From the NCBI GenBank assembly GCA_016212215.1, contig JACRGV010000089.1:1-64000 (forward strand): a DNA stretch of 64,000 bases, read 5' to 3'. Source of the stretch: Nitrospirota bacterium (lineage in GTDB: Bacteria > Nitrospirota > 9FT-COMBO-42-15 > HDB-SIOI813). The notes under the pieces were generated by a model, which had not been told where the DNA came from, did no database searches, and worked only from the letters and a program-made list of their open reading frames with translations. The position numbers were made by a program, and so were the translations under genes. This document shows, piece by piece, positions 52,034-60,484 of the stretch; the stretch's first letter is position 1, and each line of letters begins with the position of its first letter.

Positions 52034-52548
52034 ATGAAACGTTCATGAGTGTGGTGCTCACAAAGGGAAATGAAAATAGTAAATAGTAAGCAGTGAGCAG
52101 TAAACAGGAAAGGCAGTCTTTATCTGCTAACTGCTTACCGCTTACTGCTTACTTGGGGTCATTTTCGGATGAACTTTCATGAGCGGGGCGCTCACAAAGG
52201 GGGATGAAAATGAGTGGGACAAGAATGTCCCACCTATCCTTGATCTATATCTGGATAGGCGGGGTTTTCTTACCCCGCCGGAAGGGATTTTCGGATGAAC
52301 CCACATGAACCAGGGTTCACAAAGGGCCATGAAAATCAGCGGGACAAGAAAGTCCCGCCTATCCTCGTTAAAAGGGATAGGCGGGGTTTTCCAACCCCGC
52401 CGGAGGTGATTTTCGGATGAACCGTCATGAGCGGGGAGCTCACAAAGGGAAATGAAAATAGTAAGCAGTGAGCAGTAAACAGGAAAGGCAGTCTTTATCT
52501 GCTAACTGCTTACCGCTTACTGCTTACTTGGGGTCATTTTCGGATGAA
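52034..52548. repeat. array of border modules alternating with cassettes D, I, I, D
   Basis: Order: border (52034-52078), cassette D (52085-52153), border (52160-52210), cassette I (52211-52286), border (52287-52337), cassette I (52338-52407), border (52408-52459), cassette D (52460-52528), border end (52535-52548). Cassette D is itself a palindrome, AGTAAGCAGT...ACTGCTTACT. Bases 52085-52173 and 52460-52548 are identical over 89 bp. This fills the whole gap between ribBA and ribH; no gene is seen. Confidence 0.93.
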
Positions 52549-52562
52549 TAAAGGGGGTAATT

Positions 52563-53030
52563 ATGCCGGAGCCTATTGAAGGGAATATTATTGGGACAGG
52601 TCTCAAAGTTGGGGTAGTGGTAAGTAAGTTCAATGATTTTATAACTAACAGGCTGTTGGCAGGTGCATTGGAGGCATTCAAACAGTGCGCTGTAGAAGAT
52701 GGGAATATAACAATAGCAAAAGTTCCCGGGTCTTTTGAAATACCAATGGTTGCAAAGAAGATGGCTGAATCAAATAAGTATGATGCAGTTGTATGTCTTG
52801 GCGCAGTCATCAGAGGGGCGACACCTCATTTTGATTACATTGCAGCAGAAGTTACAAAAGGGATTGCAGGGATAAGCCTTGACTCAGGAATACCTGTGAT
52901 ATACGGTGTCTTAACAACTGATACAGTAGACCAGGCCATTGAAAGGGCAGGCTCAAAGAACAGGAACAAAGGCTGGGATGCGGCTGTCCATGCAGTTGAA
53001 ATGGCGAATCTATATAAACTGTTGGGGTAA
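52563..53030 (+). CDS. ribH: 6,7-dimethyl-8-ribityllumazine synthase
   Basis: The 155-residue enzyme joins the ribBA product with the pyrimidine to give the riboflavin precursor, forming pentamers or icosahedral shells. It shows [20 protein letters not shown], the substrate loop [35 protein letters not shown] and [25 protein letters not shown] lies a few bases before the ATG. It continues the riboflavin cluster and precedes nusB, a common order. Confidence 0.95.
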   Translation: MPEPIEGNIIGTGLKVGVVVSKFNDFITNRLLAGALEAFKQCAVEDGNITIAKVPGSFEIPMVAKKMAESNKYDAVVCLGAVIRGATPHFDYIAAEVTKGIAGISLDSGIPVIYGVLTTDTVDQAIERAGSKNRNKGWDAAVHAVEMANLYKLLG

Positions 53031-53240
53031 ACAGTCATGATCCTTCGGCTCACAAAGGATGATGAAAATTAAGGCCACCTCACCATGCCCCCCTCCTGCC
53101 TCCCCCCCGCAAAGGAGGGGGGAGGAATTTGGTAGGAATTTAATTGCAGCTCTCCCGCCAGGGGAGAGGGTACATGGTTTTATTCCCCCTCCCTTGACGG
53201 GAGGGGGTTAGGGGGAGGGTGAGCTATGGAGCATTTTCGG
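53031..53240. repeat. border + long cassette II + border end
   Basis: Border hairpin TGATCCTTCGGCTCA, then CCCCCTCCTGCCTCCCCCCC, GGAATTTAATTGCAGCTCTC and CCCTCCCTTGACGGGAGGG, ending CATTTTCGGGTAAA. The same layout recurs at 58746-58965. Confidence 0.88.
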
Positions 53241-53265
53241 GTAAAGCAGAGGGTAAGTAAAAAAT

Positions 53266-53688
53266 ATGGGTTACAGGCGAAAGGCAAGGGAGTTTGCTCT
53301 GCAGATGTTGTATCAGTATGACGTTAGTCATGAGTTCGAACATCTGATAGATGAGTTCTGGAGTAATAAAGATGTACCGGATGACATAAAAGAGTTTGCC
53401 GGTAATATCGTAGAGGGTGTTATTAAAGGTGAAACTTCAATAGATGAAATGATAAATAGGTCAGCCGAGAACTGGAGTATAGACAGGATGGCAGTAGTGG
53501 ATAGAAATATCATGCGCATAGCAGCTTATGAATTTTTAAACATTCAGGAAATCCCTGTAAAGGTTACAATTAATGAGGCAATAGAGATTGCCAAAAAGTT
53601 CGGCGGAGAAGAGTCCGGCTCTTTTATAAACGGCATCCTTGACAGGATTGTAAGGGATAATAAAGATAAAGTTAGCAGTAAGCTGTAA
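53266..53688 (+). CDS. nusB: transcription antitermination factor NusB
   Basis: The 140-residue all-helical RNA-binding protein works with NusE on boxA in rRNA transcription. The N-terminal arginine-rich RRKAREFALQMLYQYD and the C-terminal VKVTINEAIEIAKKFGGEESGSFINGILDRI are family signatures. It follows ribH, as in many genomes. Its final residues (KDKVSSKL) and stop are formed by a family D repeat (GTTAGCAGTAAGCTG...), so the true C-terminus may have been replaced. Confidence 0.93.
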   Translation: MGYRRKAREFALQMLYQYDVSHEFEHLIDEFWSNKDVPDDIKEFAGNIVEGVIKGETSIDEMINRSAENWSIDRMAVVDRNIMRIAAYEFLNIQEIPVKVTINEAIEIAKKFGGEESGSFINGILDRIVRDNKDKVSSKL

Positions 53689-54039
53689 GCAGTAAACAGA
53701 AGTTAGATGTAAGAGGCAAGAAGTAAGAAAGATAGAAGCAAGAGGCAAGAAGTAAGAAAGAAAATAGGATAAGCCTCATGAGCCTCCGGTTCACAAAGGA
53801 TGATGAAAATGAGCGGGACAAGAATGTCCCGCATATCGTTAAATATAAAGCTGTATAGGCGGGGTTTTCTAACCCCGCCGGAAGGATTTACGGATGAACC
53901 CACATGAACCAGGGTTCACAAAGGGCAATGAAAACCCCACCCTCACCCTAACCCTCTCCCTGAGGGAGAGGGGGCTATGTTGATTCCCTCCCCTTCAAGG
54001 GGAGGGGTAGGGTGGGGATGGGGTTGATTTTCGGATGAA
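53672..54039. repeat. family D/C tracts, border + cassette I + border + cassette II
   Basis: GTTAGCAGTAAGCTGTAAGC, AAGAAAGATAGAAGCAAGAG, border TGAGCCTCCGGTTCA, a variant cassette I (GGGACAAGAATGTCCC, GTATAGGCGGGG), border TGAACCAGGGTTCA, cassette II pair and GATTTTCGGATGAA. The last 149 bp duplicate 20197-20345. This fills the nusB-purB gap of 363 bp. Confidence 0.92.
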
Positions 54040-54051
54040 AGGGAACTTGTA

Positions 54052-55347
54052 ATGATAGATCGGTATTCTTTACCTGGGATGCAAAAGGTTTGGGAGCAGG
54101 AGAATAAGTATAGTAAGTGGCTTGCTATTGAGATACTGGCATGTGAGGCGCTTGCTGAATTGGGGGAGATCCCAAAAGAGGCTGTAAAGGTTATAAAAGA
54201 GAAGGCATCTTTTGATTCAAACAGGGTGAATGAGATAGAGAATGAGGTAAAGCATGATGTAATAGCCTTTCTGACCGCAGTATCAGAGAACATCGGGGAA
54301 GAGGGAAAGTACATGCATAAGGGGCTTACATCCTCTGATGTCCTTGATACCGGTCTATCGCTTCAGCTTATTGATGCCGCAAATATTATACTTGATGACC
54401 TGACTAAACTGAAAGGAATCCTGAAAGATAAGGCAATTCTTTATAAAGATACAGTGATGATGGGCAGGTCTCATGGTATACATGCAGAGCCTATTACATT
54501 TGGGCTCAAAATGGCTTTGTGGTATGAAGACATCAAAAGAAATATATCCCGCCTTGAGAGGGCGAAGGAAGCGATCAGTTATGGAAAGCTATCCGGTGCA
54601 GTAGGAACCTTTGCCAATATCTCTCCTTATGTTGAGGAGTATGTCTGCTCTAAACTCGGTTTAACTCCGGACCCTGTGTCAACCCAGATAATTCAAAGGG
54701 ACAGGCATGCTGAATTTATGTGTGCATTGTCATTAATTGCAGGGACACTTGAGAAGTTTGCAGTTGAAATAAGACACCTTCAAAGGACTGAGGTGTTGGA
54801 GGCAGAAGAACCTTTTACATCAGGACAGAAAGGCTCTTCAGCTATGCCCCACAAGCGTAACCCTGTCGGTTCTGAAAACATCACAGGACTCAGCCGTCTA
54901 ATCCGTTCCAACTCGATGGCAGCGCTGGAGAATATAGCCTTATGGCATGAGCGTGACATAAGCCATTCGTCGGTTGAACGTGTTATACTTCCGGACAGCA
55001 CAATCCTGCTTGATTATATGCTGAACAGGTTTATAAATATTATTGAAAATCTTGTTGTCTATCCTGACAATATGCTGAGGAATCTTAATCTTACAGGCGG
55101 GCTTATATTTTCCCAGAGGGTACTTTTGGAGCTGGTGGGAAAAACCCCTGACAGGGACAAGGCATACCGTCTGGTACAACGTAATGCAATGGAGTCGTGG
55201 AAAAGCGGTGAGGATTTTCAGAAACTGCTGATGAAAGATCCTGATGTAAATAACTTCTTAAATGATGAAGAAATAAAAAAGTGCTTTGATATTTCCTATC
55301 ATCTGAAAAACGTCGAATATATCTTTAAAAGGGTATTTGAAAATTAG
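54052..55347 (+). CDS. purB: adenylosuccinate lyase
   Basis: The 431-residue fumarase-superfamily enzyme acts twice in purine synthesis, splitting fumarate from SAICAR and adenylosuccinate. MIDRYSLPGMQKVWEQENKY is the PurB opening; MMGRSHGIHAEPITFGLKMA holds a catalytic histidine, and GSSAMPHKRNPVGSENITGLSRL is the mobile catalytic serine loop. It is followed 11 bp on by purS. The start codon lies 12 bp after a border end. Confidence 0.95.
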   Translation: MIDRYSLPGMQKVWEQENKYSKWLAIEILACEALAELGEIPKEAVKVIKEKASFDSNRVNEIENEVKHDVIAFLTAVSENIGEEGKYMHKGLTSSDVLDTGLSLQLIDAANIILDDLTKLKGILKDKAILYKDTVMMGRSHGIHAEPITFGLKMALWYEDIKRNISRLERAKEAISYGKLSGAVGTFANISPYVEEYVCSKLGLTPDPVSTQIIQRDRHAEFMCALSLIAGTLEKFAVEIRHLQRTEVLEAEEPFTSGQKGSSAMPHKRNPVGSENITGLSRLIRSNSMAALENIALWHERDISHSSVERVILPDSTILLDYMLNRFINIIENLVVYPDNMLRNLNLTGGLIFSQRVLLELVGKTPDRDKAYRLVQRNAMESWKSGEDFQKLLMKDPDVNNFLNDEEIKKCFDISYHLKNVEYIFKRVFEN

Positions 55348-55358
55348 GGGGGTTTTAC

Positions 55359-55601
55359 GTGCTTGTGAAAATATATATTACTATGAGAGATGGAATATTA
55401 GACCCGCAGGGTAAGGCAGTGCTGCAATCCCTGCACACATTGGGATATAGTACAGTTGAAGATGTCAGAATCGGCAAGTATATAGAATTGAATATTGAAG
55501 ACACACCTGAGCAAGAACTTGATGCAAAGGTTAAGGAGATGTGCAGTAAACTCCTCGCTAATCCCATCATTGAAGATTTCCGATATGAGGTCGTGAAATA
55601 A
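55359..55601 (+). CDS. purS: phosphoribosylformylglycinamidine synthase subunit PurS
   Basis: The 80-residue subunit bridges PurL and PurQ in the FGAM synthase complex. It starts with GTG (MLVKIYITMRDGILDPQGKA) and carries the family pattern LHTLGYSTVEDVRIGKYIELN and MCSKLLANPIIEDFRYEV. It directly follows purB. purQ and purL are not found downstream; instead a repeat and cheA follow, so the operon is broken or ends here. Confidence 0.93.
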   Translation: MLVKIYITMRDGILDPQGKAVLQSLHTLGYSTVEDVRIGKYIELNIEDTPEQELDAKVKEMCSKLLANPIIEDFRYEVVK

Positions 55602-55611
55602 GGCAAATATA

Positions 55612-55705
55612 GGGTTCAAGGATTCGAGGGGACAAGGGGTCGAGTGAAAAACTTTTACTCATGGACCCTTTCCCCTTGACCACTGGACCCCTTGAACCCT
55701 TTTGT
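55612..55705. repeat. family F long inverted repeat, possible terminator
   Basis: GGGTTCAAGG (55612-55621) and CCTTGAACCC (55690-55699) are reverse complements, with further pairing inside (GACAAGGGGTC / GACCCTTTCCCCTTG). TTTTG follows. It could end the purB-purS transcript. Confidence 0.6.
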
Positions 55706-55716
55706 TTATAAACCTC

Positions 55717-57750
55717 ATGCCTGAAAAAAGAAAATTCCACGAATTCCTTGTTGAATCAGAAGATATTGTCCAGTCTATCAGCAACAATCTCCTCCGTATG
55801 CAATCATCCGCACTATCATCAAAATATCCTGACCAAGAATTAATCAATGACATCTTTCGCAGTATGCATACCTTGAAAGGGATCTCTTCAACTTTCGGAT
55901 TTAGCAACCTGACCAGATTAAGTCACAGGCTTGAGGATATGCTGGATGACCTCAGGATGGGGAGGATAATGCTGTCCGGCAGATTACTCGACACACTTTT
56001 TGAGGGGATTGATGTCCTTGTCAGGCTATTGACCTGCATAAATGAAAAAGGTGTAGAAAATATAGATATAAATTCCATAATGGAAAAGATTGACCTGTTT
56101 GAGAATGTTGAAGGGGGATGTGAGAATGGTTCAGTTACTCCGGCAGATTATCTGAGCACCGAGATGCTGAATGGATTAAATGATTATGAGTTAACGCTTC
56201 TTGAGAACAAGATAAGGGATGGAGAATTTCTTTACAGGATCAAGGCCGGTTTCCCTGTTAATACTATTGATACTGAGATTGATAGACTCCGTGAAACCAT
56301 GAAGAAATCCGGTGAGATAATAGCATTAATCCCTGTATCAGGTTTTTCAGGTAATGATTTAATATCGTTCAATATTATCTTTTCTTCTAAAGAGATAAGA
56401 ACAACAGAAATGGTAAATGAGATTGTAAAAGATTATTTAACTAACATTGAAGAGATTGAATCATACAATATTCCCCATAGTAATGTGACTATAGAGGAAG
56501 ATAAGAATAAGGGGGCATCGGCAAAAAGCATTACAAAGACGGTCAGGGTCGGCATTGAAAGGCTTGATGTCCTTTTAAACACTGTAGGTGAGATATTTTT
56601 ATTAAACGATACCATGTCTCAATTAATTAAAGAGGTAAAGAATGGTTCAGATAATAACAGGAATGTTCGTACAATGGCAAAGGCATCGAAGGAACTTTAC
56701 AAGAGACTGACAGTCCTTCGAAATGACATTATTGACATCAGGCTTGTCCCTATTAGTTATTTGTTTGAAAGGGTTTCAGGGATTGTGAATAAACTTTGCA
56801 GTGAGTTATCAAAGGATGTTGAAATCAAGTTATCCGGCGGCGATACAAAGTTAGATAAGGCGATGATCGAGGGGCTTGCAGATCCGTTGATGCATATTAT
56901 CAGAAATGCAATGGACCATGGGATTGAAGATGAAGAAATACGTATCGGGAAAGGTAAACCGCAGAGAGGTACTATAGAGTTATCTGCCTCACACAGGGAA
57001 AGCAGGATCATAATTGACATAAAAGATGACGGTGCAGGTATAGACTTCAGTAAAATTAGTGCCGTTGCCTTAAACAGGGGATTAATTACAGAAGGTGAAA
57101 ATCCTGAAGAGACGGAGATGGTGAAATTTTTATTTAGTCCGGGTTTCAGCACAAGGGCAAGTATAGATGAGGTCTCCGGCAGAGGGATAGGACTTGATGT
57201 AGTTGCAAAAAATATAGCATCCCTCGGGGGCATGATAGATGTTGAGTCTGCTTTTGGAAGAGGGACTAAGTTTTCCATAATACTTCCGTTAACCCTGCTT
57301 ATTGCAAGGGCCTTAATAGTAAATGATTCCGGAAGGCAATATGCAATTCCTTTTAACTATATCTCGGAAATCCTTGTATTTCAGGATCATGCTGTAAAGA
57401 AGACAGGTATAAAAGAGGTCTTTAATTTAAGGGGACATTTTATTCCTGTTATCAGACTTCAAGAGACCCTTGTGTTCATGCAGTCCGAACAAATTCCACA
57501 TAACCCTCCTTCAGCAAAGGGGGGAAGGGTGGATTTAAAAAGAAAGCAGTATGTTATTGTGGTCGGGCTTGCAGAGAAGAGGGTCGGTATCGTTGTTGAT
57601 GCAATTAAGAGTCAGCGGGAGATATTGATCAAACCGTTAAACGAACTGCTCGGAACTGTTCCAGGGATAACAGGATTTACAGAGATAGATTCCAAGAGTG
57701 TTGTACCTGTACTTGATGTAGGCGGGATAATCGAGAAATGTAAGGTTTAG
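55717..57750 (+). CDS. CheA-type chemosensory histidine kinase with small repeat insertion
   Basis: About 677 residues. An N-terminal Hpt domain with the phospho-histidine in SMHTLKGISSTFGF, a linker, a dimerisation segment (VRVGIERLDVLLNTVGEIFLL), the HATPase domain (DPLMHIIRNAMDHGIE N-box, DDGAGIDF, GFSTRASIDEVSGRGIGLDVV) and a CheW-like C-terminus. No receiver domain is fused. In the CheW-like domain about 12 residues (PHNPPSAKGGRVDL) are repeat-derived (see 57499-57534). An in-frame TTG 15 bp upstream is an alternative start. A REC-GGDEF protein and CheW follow, as in Wsp-type systems that control c-di-GMP. Confidence 0.9.
   Translation: MPEKRKFHEFLVESEDIVQSISNNLLRMQSSALSSKYPDQELINDIFRSMHTLKGISSTFGFSNLTRLSHRLEDMLDDLRMGRIMLSGRLLDTLFEGIDVLVRLLTCINEKGVENIDINSIMEKIDLFENVEGGCENGSVTPADYLSTEMLNGLNDYELTLLENKIRDGEFLYRIKAGFPVNTIDTEIDRLRETMKKSGEIIALIPVSGFSGNDLISFNIIFSSKEIRTTEMVNEIVKDYLTNIEEIESYNIPHSNVTIEEDKNKGASAKSITKTVRVGIERLDVLLNTVGEIFLLNDTMSQLIKEVKNGSDNNRNVRTMAKASKELYKRLTVLRNDIIDIRLVPISYLFERVSGIVNKLCSELSKDVEIKLSGGDTKLDKAMIEGLADPLMHIIRNAMDHGIEDEEIRIGKGKPQRGTIELSASHRESRIIIDIKDDGAGIDFSKISAVALNRGLITEGENPEETEMVKFLFSPGFSTRASIDEVSGRGIGLDVVAKNIASLGGMIDVESAFGRGTKFSIILPLTLLIARALIVNDSGRQYAIPFNYISEILVFQDHAVKKTGIKEVFNLRGHFIPVIRLQETLVFMQSEQIPHNPPSAKGGRVDLKRKQYVIVVGLAEKRVGIVVDAIKSQREILIKPLNELLGTVPGITGFTEIDSKSVVPVLDVGGIIEKCKV
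57499..57534. repeat. small palindromic repeat inside cheA
   Basis: AACCCTCCTTCAGCAAAGGG then GGGAAGGGTGGATT. This is a short cassette II relative, read in frame within the CheW-like domain. Confidence 0.7.
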
Positions 57751-57800
57751 CTTTTCCGGTCATTTCAGGTTTCATTCCTGATTTCCGAAATACTTAAGGC

Positions 57801-58739
57801 ATGGGAAAAAATATATTAATAGTGGATGATTCTACGGTTATCCGTAAACAGGTTTTAGATACCTTACAAAAGGCACAATTGTTTGATAATTATCATGAGG
57901 CAGACAATGGATTCAGTGCCATCAAGGTGCTTTCACAGAAGGAAATCAGTATGGTTGTCTGTGATGTAATGATGCCGGGGATGGATGGGTTTAAACTTCT
58001 TGAATTCATGGGAAGGGAAAAGAGTTTAGAGGATGTAAATGTGATTATGCTCTCAGCCAACAGAGGGGTGTTTGACCGTATCAGGGGGCTTGAAAACGGG
58101 GCTGTGGATTATATGACAAAACCTTTTCATCCGCAGGAGCTGATATTAAGGGTCAGGACTCAGTTGAAGATGAAAGAACTCCAGTGTGAGCTAAGGTCTA
58201 AGATCAATGAACTGGAACGTGTTACCATAATGGATAATCTGACAGGACTTTATAATTCCAGGTATCTCTATGATGCAATTGTCAGGGAATACAATCGGTG
58301 TGAGAGATTCAATCTGAAATTATCACTGGTAATGCTTGATGTTGATTATTTTAAAGAGGTGAATGACAGCTATGGACATCAGCGCGGAGACGCAGTCCTT
58401 AAAGAAATCGGCAGATTACTTCAGGCAATACTCAGGGGTTATGACTTTGCAGTCAGATACGGTGGAGATGAGTTTATGATTGTACTTTCCCAGAATACAG
58501 TACTGGGTGCACATATTGTTGCAGAGCGGATCAGAAAGGCTGTTGAAGAGAGTCCTATGTTAAGGGATTTGACCGGTGACATACACGTAACAGTAAGCGT
58601 CGGCGTGGCGACATTTCCTGATGATACCATTGGAGGTTATGATGCCCTTATCAGCATGGCTGATAATGCATTATACAGGGCCAAACGAGAAGGAAGAAAC
58701 AGGGTTTCGTCATATCTCAAAGGGGTAGCCTCAGTCTGA
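57801..58739 (+). CDS. response regulator diguanylate cyclase (REC-GGDEF, PleD/WspR-like)
   Basis: The 312-residue protein has a receiver domain (VDDSTVIRK, phospho-acceptor Asp55 in VVCDVMMPGMDG, conserved Lys in MTKPFHP) joined by a coiled linker to a GGDEF domain with active site RYGGDEF and inhibition site RGYD five residues before it. It should make c-di-GMP when phosphorylated. The adjacent cheA gene is the obvious kinase, which mirrors the WspE-WspR pair. It is the third diguanylate cyclase in the window. Confidence 0.93.
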   Translation: MGKNILIVDDSTVIRKQVLDTLQKAQLFDNYHEADNGFSAIKVLSQKEISMVVCDVMMPGMDGFKLLEFMGREKSLEDVNVIMLSANRGVFDRIRGLENGAVDYMTKPFHPQELILRVRTQLKMKELQCELRSKINELERVTIMDNLTGLYNSRYLYDAIVREYNRCERFNLKLSLVMLDVDYFKEVNDSYGHQRGDAVLKEIGRLLQAILRGYDFAVRYGGDEFMIVLSQNTVLGAHIVAERIRKAVEESPMLRDLTGDIHVTVSVGVATFPDDTIGGYDALISMADNALYRAKREGRNRVSSYLKGVASV

Positions 58740-59092
58740 GCCAAAAATGAACCGTCATGAGCCTCCGGCTCACAAAGGATGATGAAAATGAGGCCCCCTC
58801 ACCCGTGCCCCCCTCCTGCCTCCCCCCGCAAAAGAGGGGGGAGGAATTTGGAAGGAATTGAATTGCAGCTCTCCCGCCACGGGAGAGGGATGCAAAGTTT
58901 TTCCCCCCTCCCTTGACGGGAGGGGGGTTAGTGGGAGGGTGAGCTATGGAGATTTTAGGATGAACTCCCATGAGCCGGGGGTTCACAAAGGGCCATGAAA
59001 ATCAGCGGGACAAGAAAGTCCCGCCTATCCTCGTAGAAATGGATAGGGGGGGTTTTCTTACCCCGCCGGAGGGGATTTTCGGATGAATCTTC
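58740..59092. repeat. border + long cassette II + border + cassette I + border end
   Basis: Border TGAGCCTCCGGCTCA, CCCCCTCCTGCCTCCCCCCG, GGAATTGAATTGCAGCTCTC and CCCTCCCTTGACGGGAGGG, border TGAGCCGGGGGTTCA, GGGACAAGAAAGTCCC, CCTATCC/GGATAGG and GATTTTCGGATGAA. The end supplies GGAGGGG and the ATG of cheW. It fills the whole 343-bp gap. Confidence 0.92.
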
Positions 59093-59592
59093 TTCATGGA
59101 AAGCATGAAGGTATAACTGAGAAGATATTACATCAGGACAATAGCCATTATCTCCAGTACCTGAGGTTTACTATTGATAATGAAGTATATGCTGTTGACG
59201 TAATAAATGTCAGAGAGATTATTAATTACATTGAACCGACGGAAGTTCCGAATGCCGGTCCTTATGTAAAGGGAGTAATATCATTAAGAGGGACGATCAT
59301 TCCTGTAATCGCCTTCAGCAGATACCACAACCCTCCTTATTCCGATTCTCATCCTCAACATGGTAAAAAAAAGAATATCATAATTATAGGACACAAAAAT
59401 CTTGCTGCCGGACTTCCTGTTGATAGGGTGAGGGAGGTAATATATGTTACTGAAGATAAATTCAGTCCTGTTCCGCAATTTGTTGAAAAAGAGAAAGTGG
59501 AGTTCTATAAAGGTATAATTGAGTATAAGGATTTATTTATAATGGCCTTAAAGACAGAGACACTCCTTGCTTACCTGAAAAATAAAAACTAA
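59083..59592 (+). CDS. CheW-family coupling protein
   Basis: The 169-residue CheW links chemoreceptors to CheA. After an unusual 28-residue N-terminal extension, partly repeat-encoded (MNLLHG...), comes the fold LRFTIDNEVYAVDVINVREII, YVKGVISLRGTIIPVIAFSR and LAAGLPVDRVREVIYV, all CheW landmarks. Both ribosome site and start codon lie in a border module end. No receptor, CheR or CheB gene is in the window, so receptors must be encoded elsewhere. It overlaps the convergent membrane gene by 4 bp. Confidence 0.9.
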   Translation: MNLLHGKHEGITEKILHQDNSHYLQYLRFTIDNEVYAVDVINVREIINYIEPTEVPNAGPYVKGVISLRGTIIPVIAFSRYHNPPYSDSHPQHGKKKNIIIIGHKNLAAGLPVDRVREVIYVTEDKFSPVPQFVEKEKVEFYKGIIEYKDLFIMALKTETLLAYLKNKN

Positions 59593-60071
59593 TCTTTCGT
59601 ACCCCCATCTACATGTACCGGAGCCTGAAAATCAGGTCTGATTTCAGTGTGCCTGATGTGTCCGCCAAGATAGGCAGTATAGGCAATGAGCACTGACGAT
59701 ATGATACTGAAAATAATAATTCCATTTTTTACGTATCCTGGTATCCTGTCCTGTTTTCTGGAAAGGATAAGCCCAAGTAATGAAAGACCGCCGAGGATCT
59801 CCATTACAATAAGTGATGCAATGGCAGATTCTTCATGCTCTTCTATATAGTGTTTAGACACAGTCGGAATATCCTCTATAACATGTTCAGTGGGTTCTCC
59901 TGTTATAAATACAGGGATTGCAGATAATGCAGCAAGTATTAACAGAACTGATGTAACACGCTGGAACTGCATATTCTTCAGTATCACAGAGATAATGAAG
60001 AACAGACTACAGAATAAGACTCCTATCACCGGGATATGGTTAAGCATTATATGTACGTGAGGGATACTCAT
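59589..60071 (-). CDS. DUF2231-like small membrane protein
   Basis: A 160-residue protein with four predicted membrane helices (about 10-30, 36-56, 80-105, 118-140) and a conserved-looking N-terminal HVHIMLNHIPVIGVLF, with PHVHIMLNHIP recalling DUF2231 proteins that may bind metal or haem through these histidines. A second histidine group is in HRHT-like GGHIRHTEIRPDF near the end. The function is unknown. It is 42 bp downstream of a DUF486 membrane gene in the same direction. Confidence 0.6.
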   Translation of the reverse strand: MSIPHVHIMLNHIPVIGVLFCSLFFIISVILKNMQFQRVTSVLLILAALSAIPVFITGEPTEHVIEDIPTVSKHYIEEHEESAIASLIVMEILGGLSLLGLILSRKQDRIPGYVKNGIIIFSIISSVLIAYTAYLGGHIRHTEIRPDFQAPVHVDGGTKD

Positions 60072-60113
60072 AAAAATAAATCTCCTTTTTTGCCTTGTTT
60101 GCTTGTTTGATTG

Positions 60114-60440
60114 TTATTTTTTGAATATTAAGATTACTGCGCCTATAATCAATAAGAACCCTGCTGCATAGTTCCACTTGAATTCTTCTTTAAGGTATAA
60201 TATCGAAAATATTGCGAAAACAATTAGGGTTATTACCTCCTGAATGGTTTTTAATTGAGCGGCAGAAAACTGGGAATGACCGATACGGTTGGCAGGCACC
60301 TGGAAACAGTATTCAACAAATGCGATGAGCCAACTGATAAGGATTACAATCCATAAGGGTGAGCTTTTATATTTAAGATGTCCGTACCACGCAAATGTCA
60401 TGAAGATATTTGAGATGGTGAGAAGGAAAACTGTTTTCAT
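60114..60440 (-). CDS. DMT-family/DUF486 membrane protein
   Basis: The 108-residue protein has four membrane helices and the DUF486 pattern: FMTFAWYGHLKYKSSPLW near the start, ISWLIAFVEYCFQVPANRIG in the middle and SAAQLKTIQEVITLIVF following it, closing in FLLIIGAVILIFKK. DUF486 proteins belong to the drug/metabolite transporter fold and are half-size like EmrE; no substrate is known. It probably shares a transcript with the following DUF2231-like gene. Confidence 0.85.
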   Translation of the reverse strand: MKTVFLLTISNIFMTFAWYGHLKYKSSPLWIVILISWLIAFVEYCFQVPANRIGHSQFSAAQLKTIQEVITLIVFAIFSILYLKEEFKWNYAAGFLLIIGAVILIFKK

Positions 60441-60484
60441 TTTAAGTTTGCATTGATCTCCTGGATTTTGTATTATATCGAACT

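Noticed and set aside
52034-52548. Regularly spaced repeats resembling a CRISPR array
   Set aside because: The pieces between the border repeats are themselves recurrent palindromes found elsewhere in the window, not unique spacers, and no cas gene is present.
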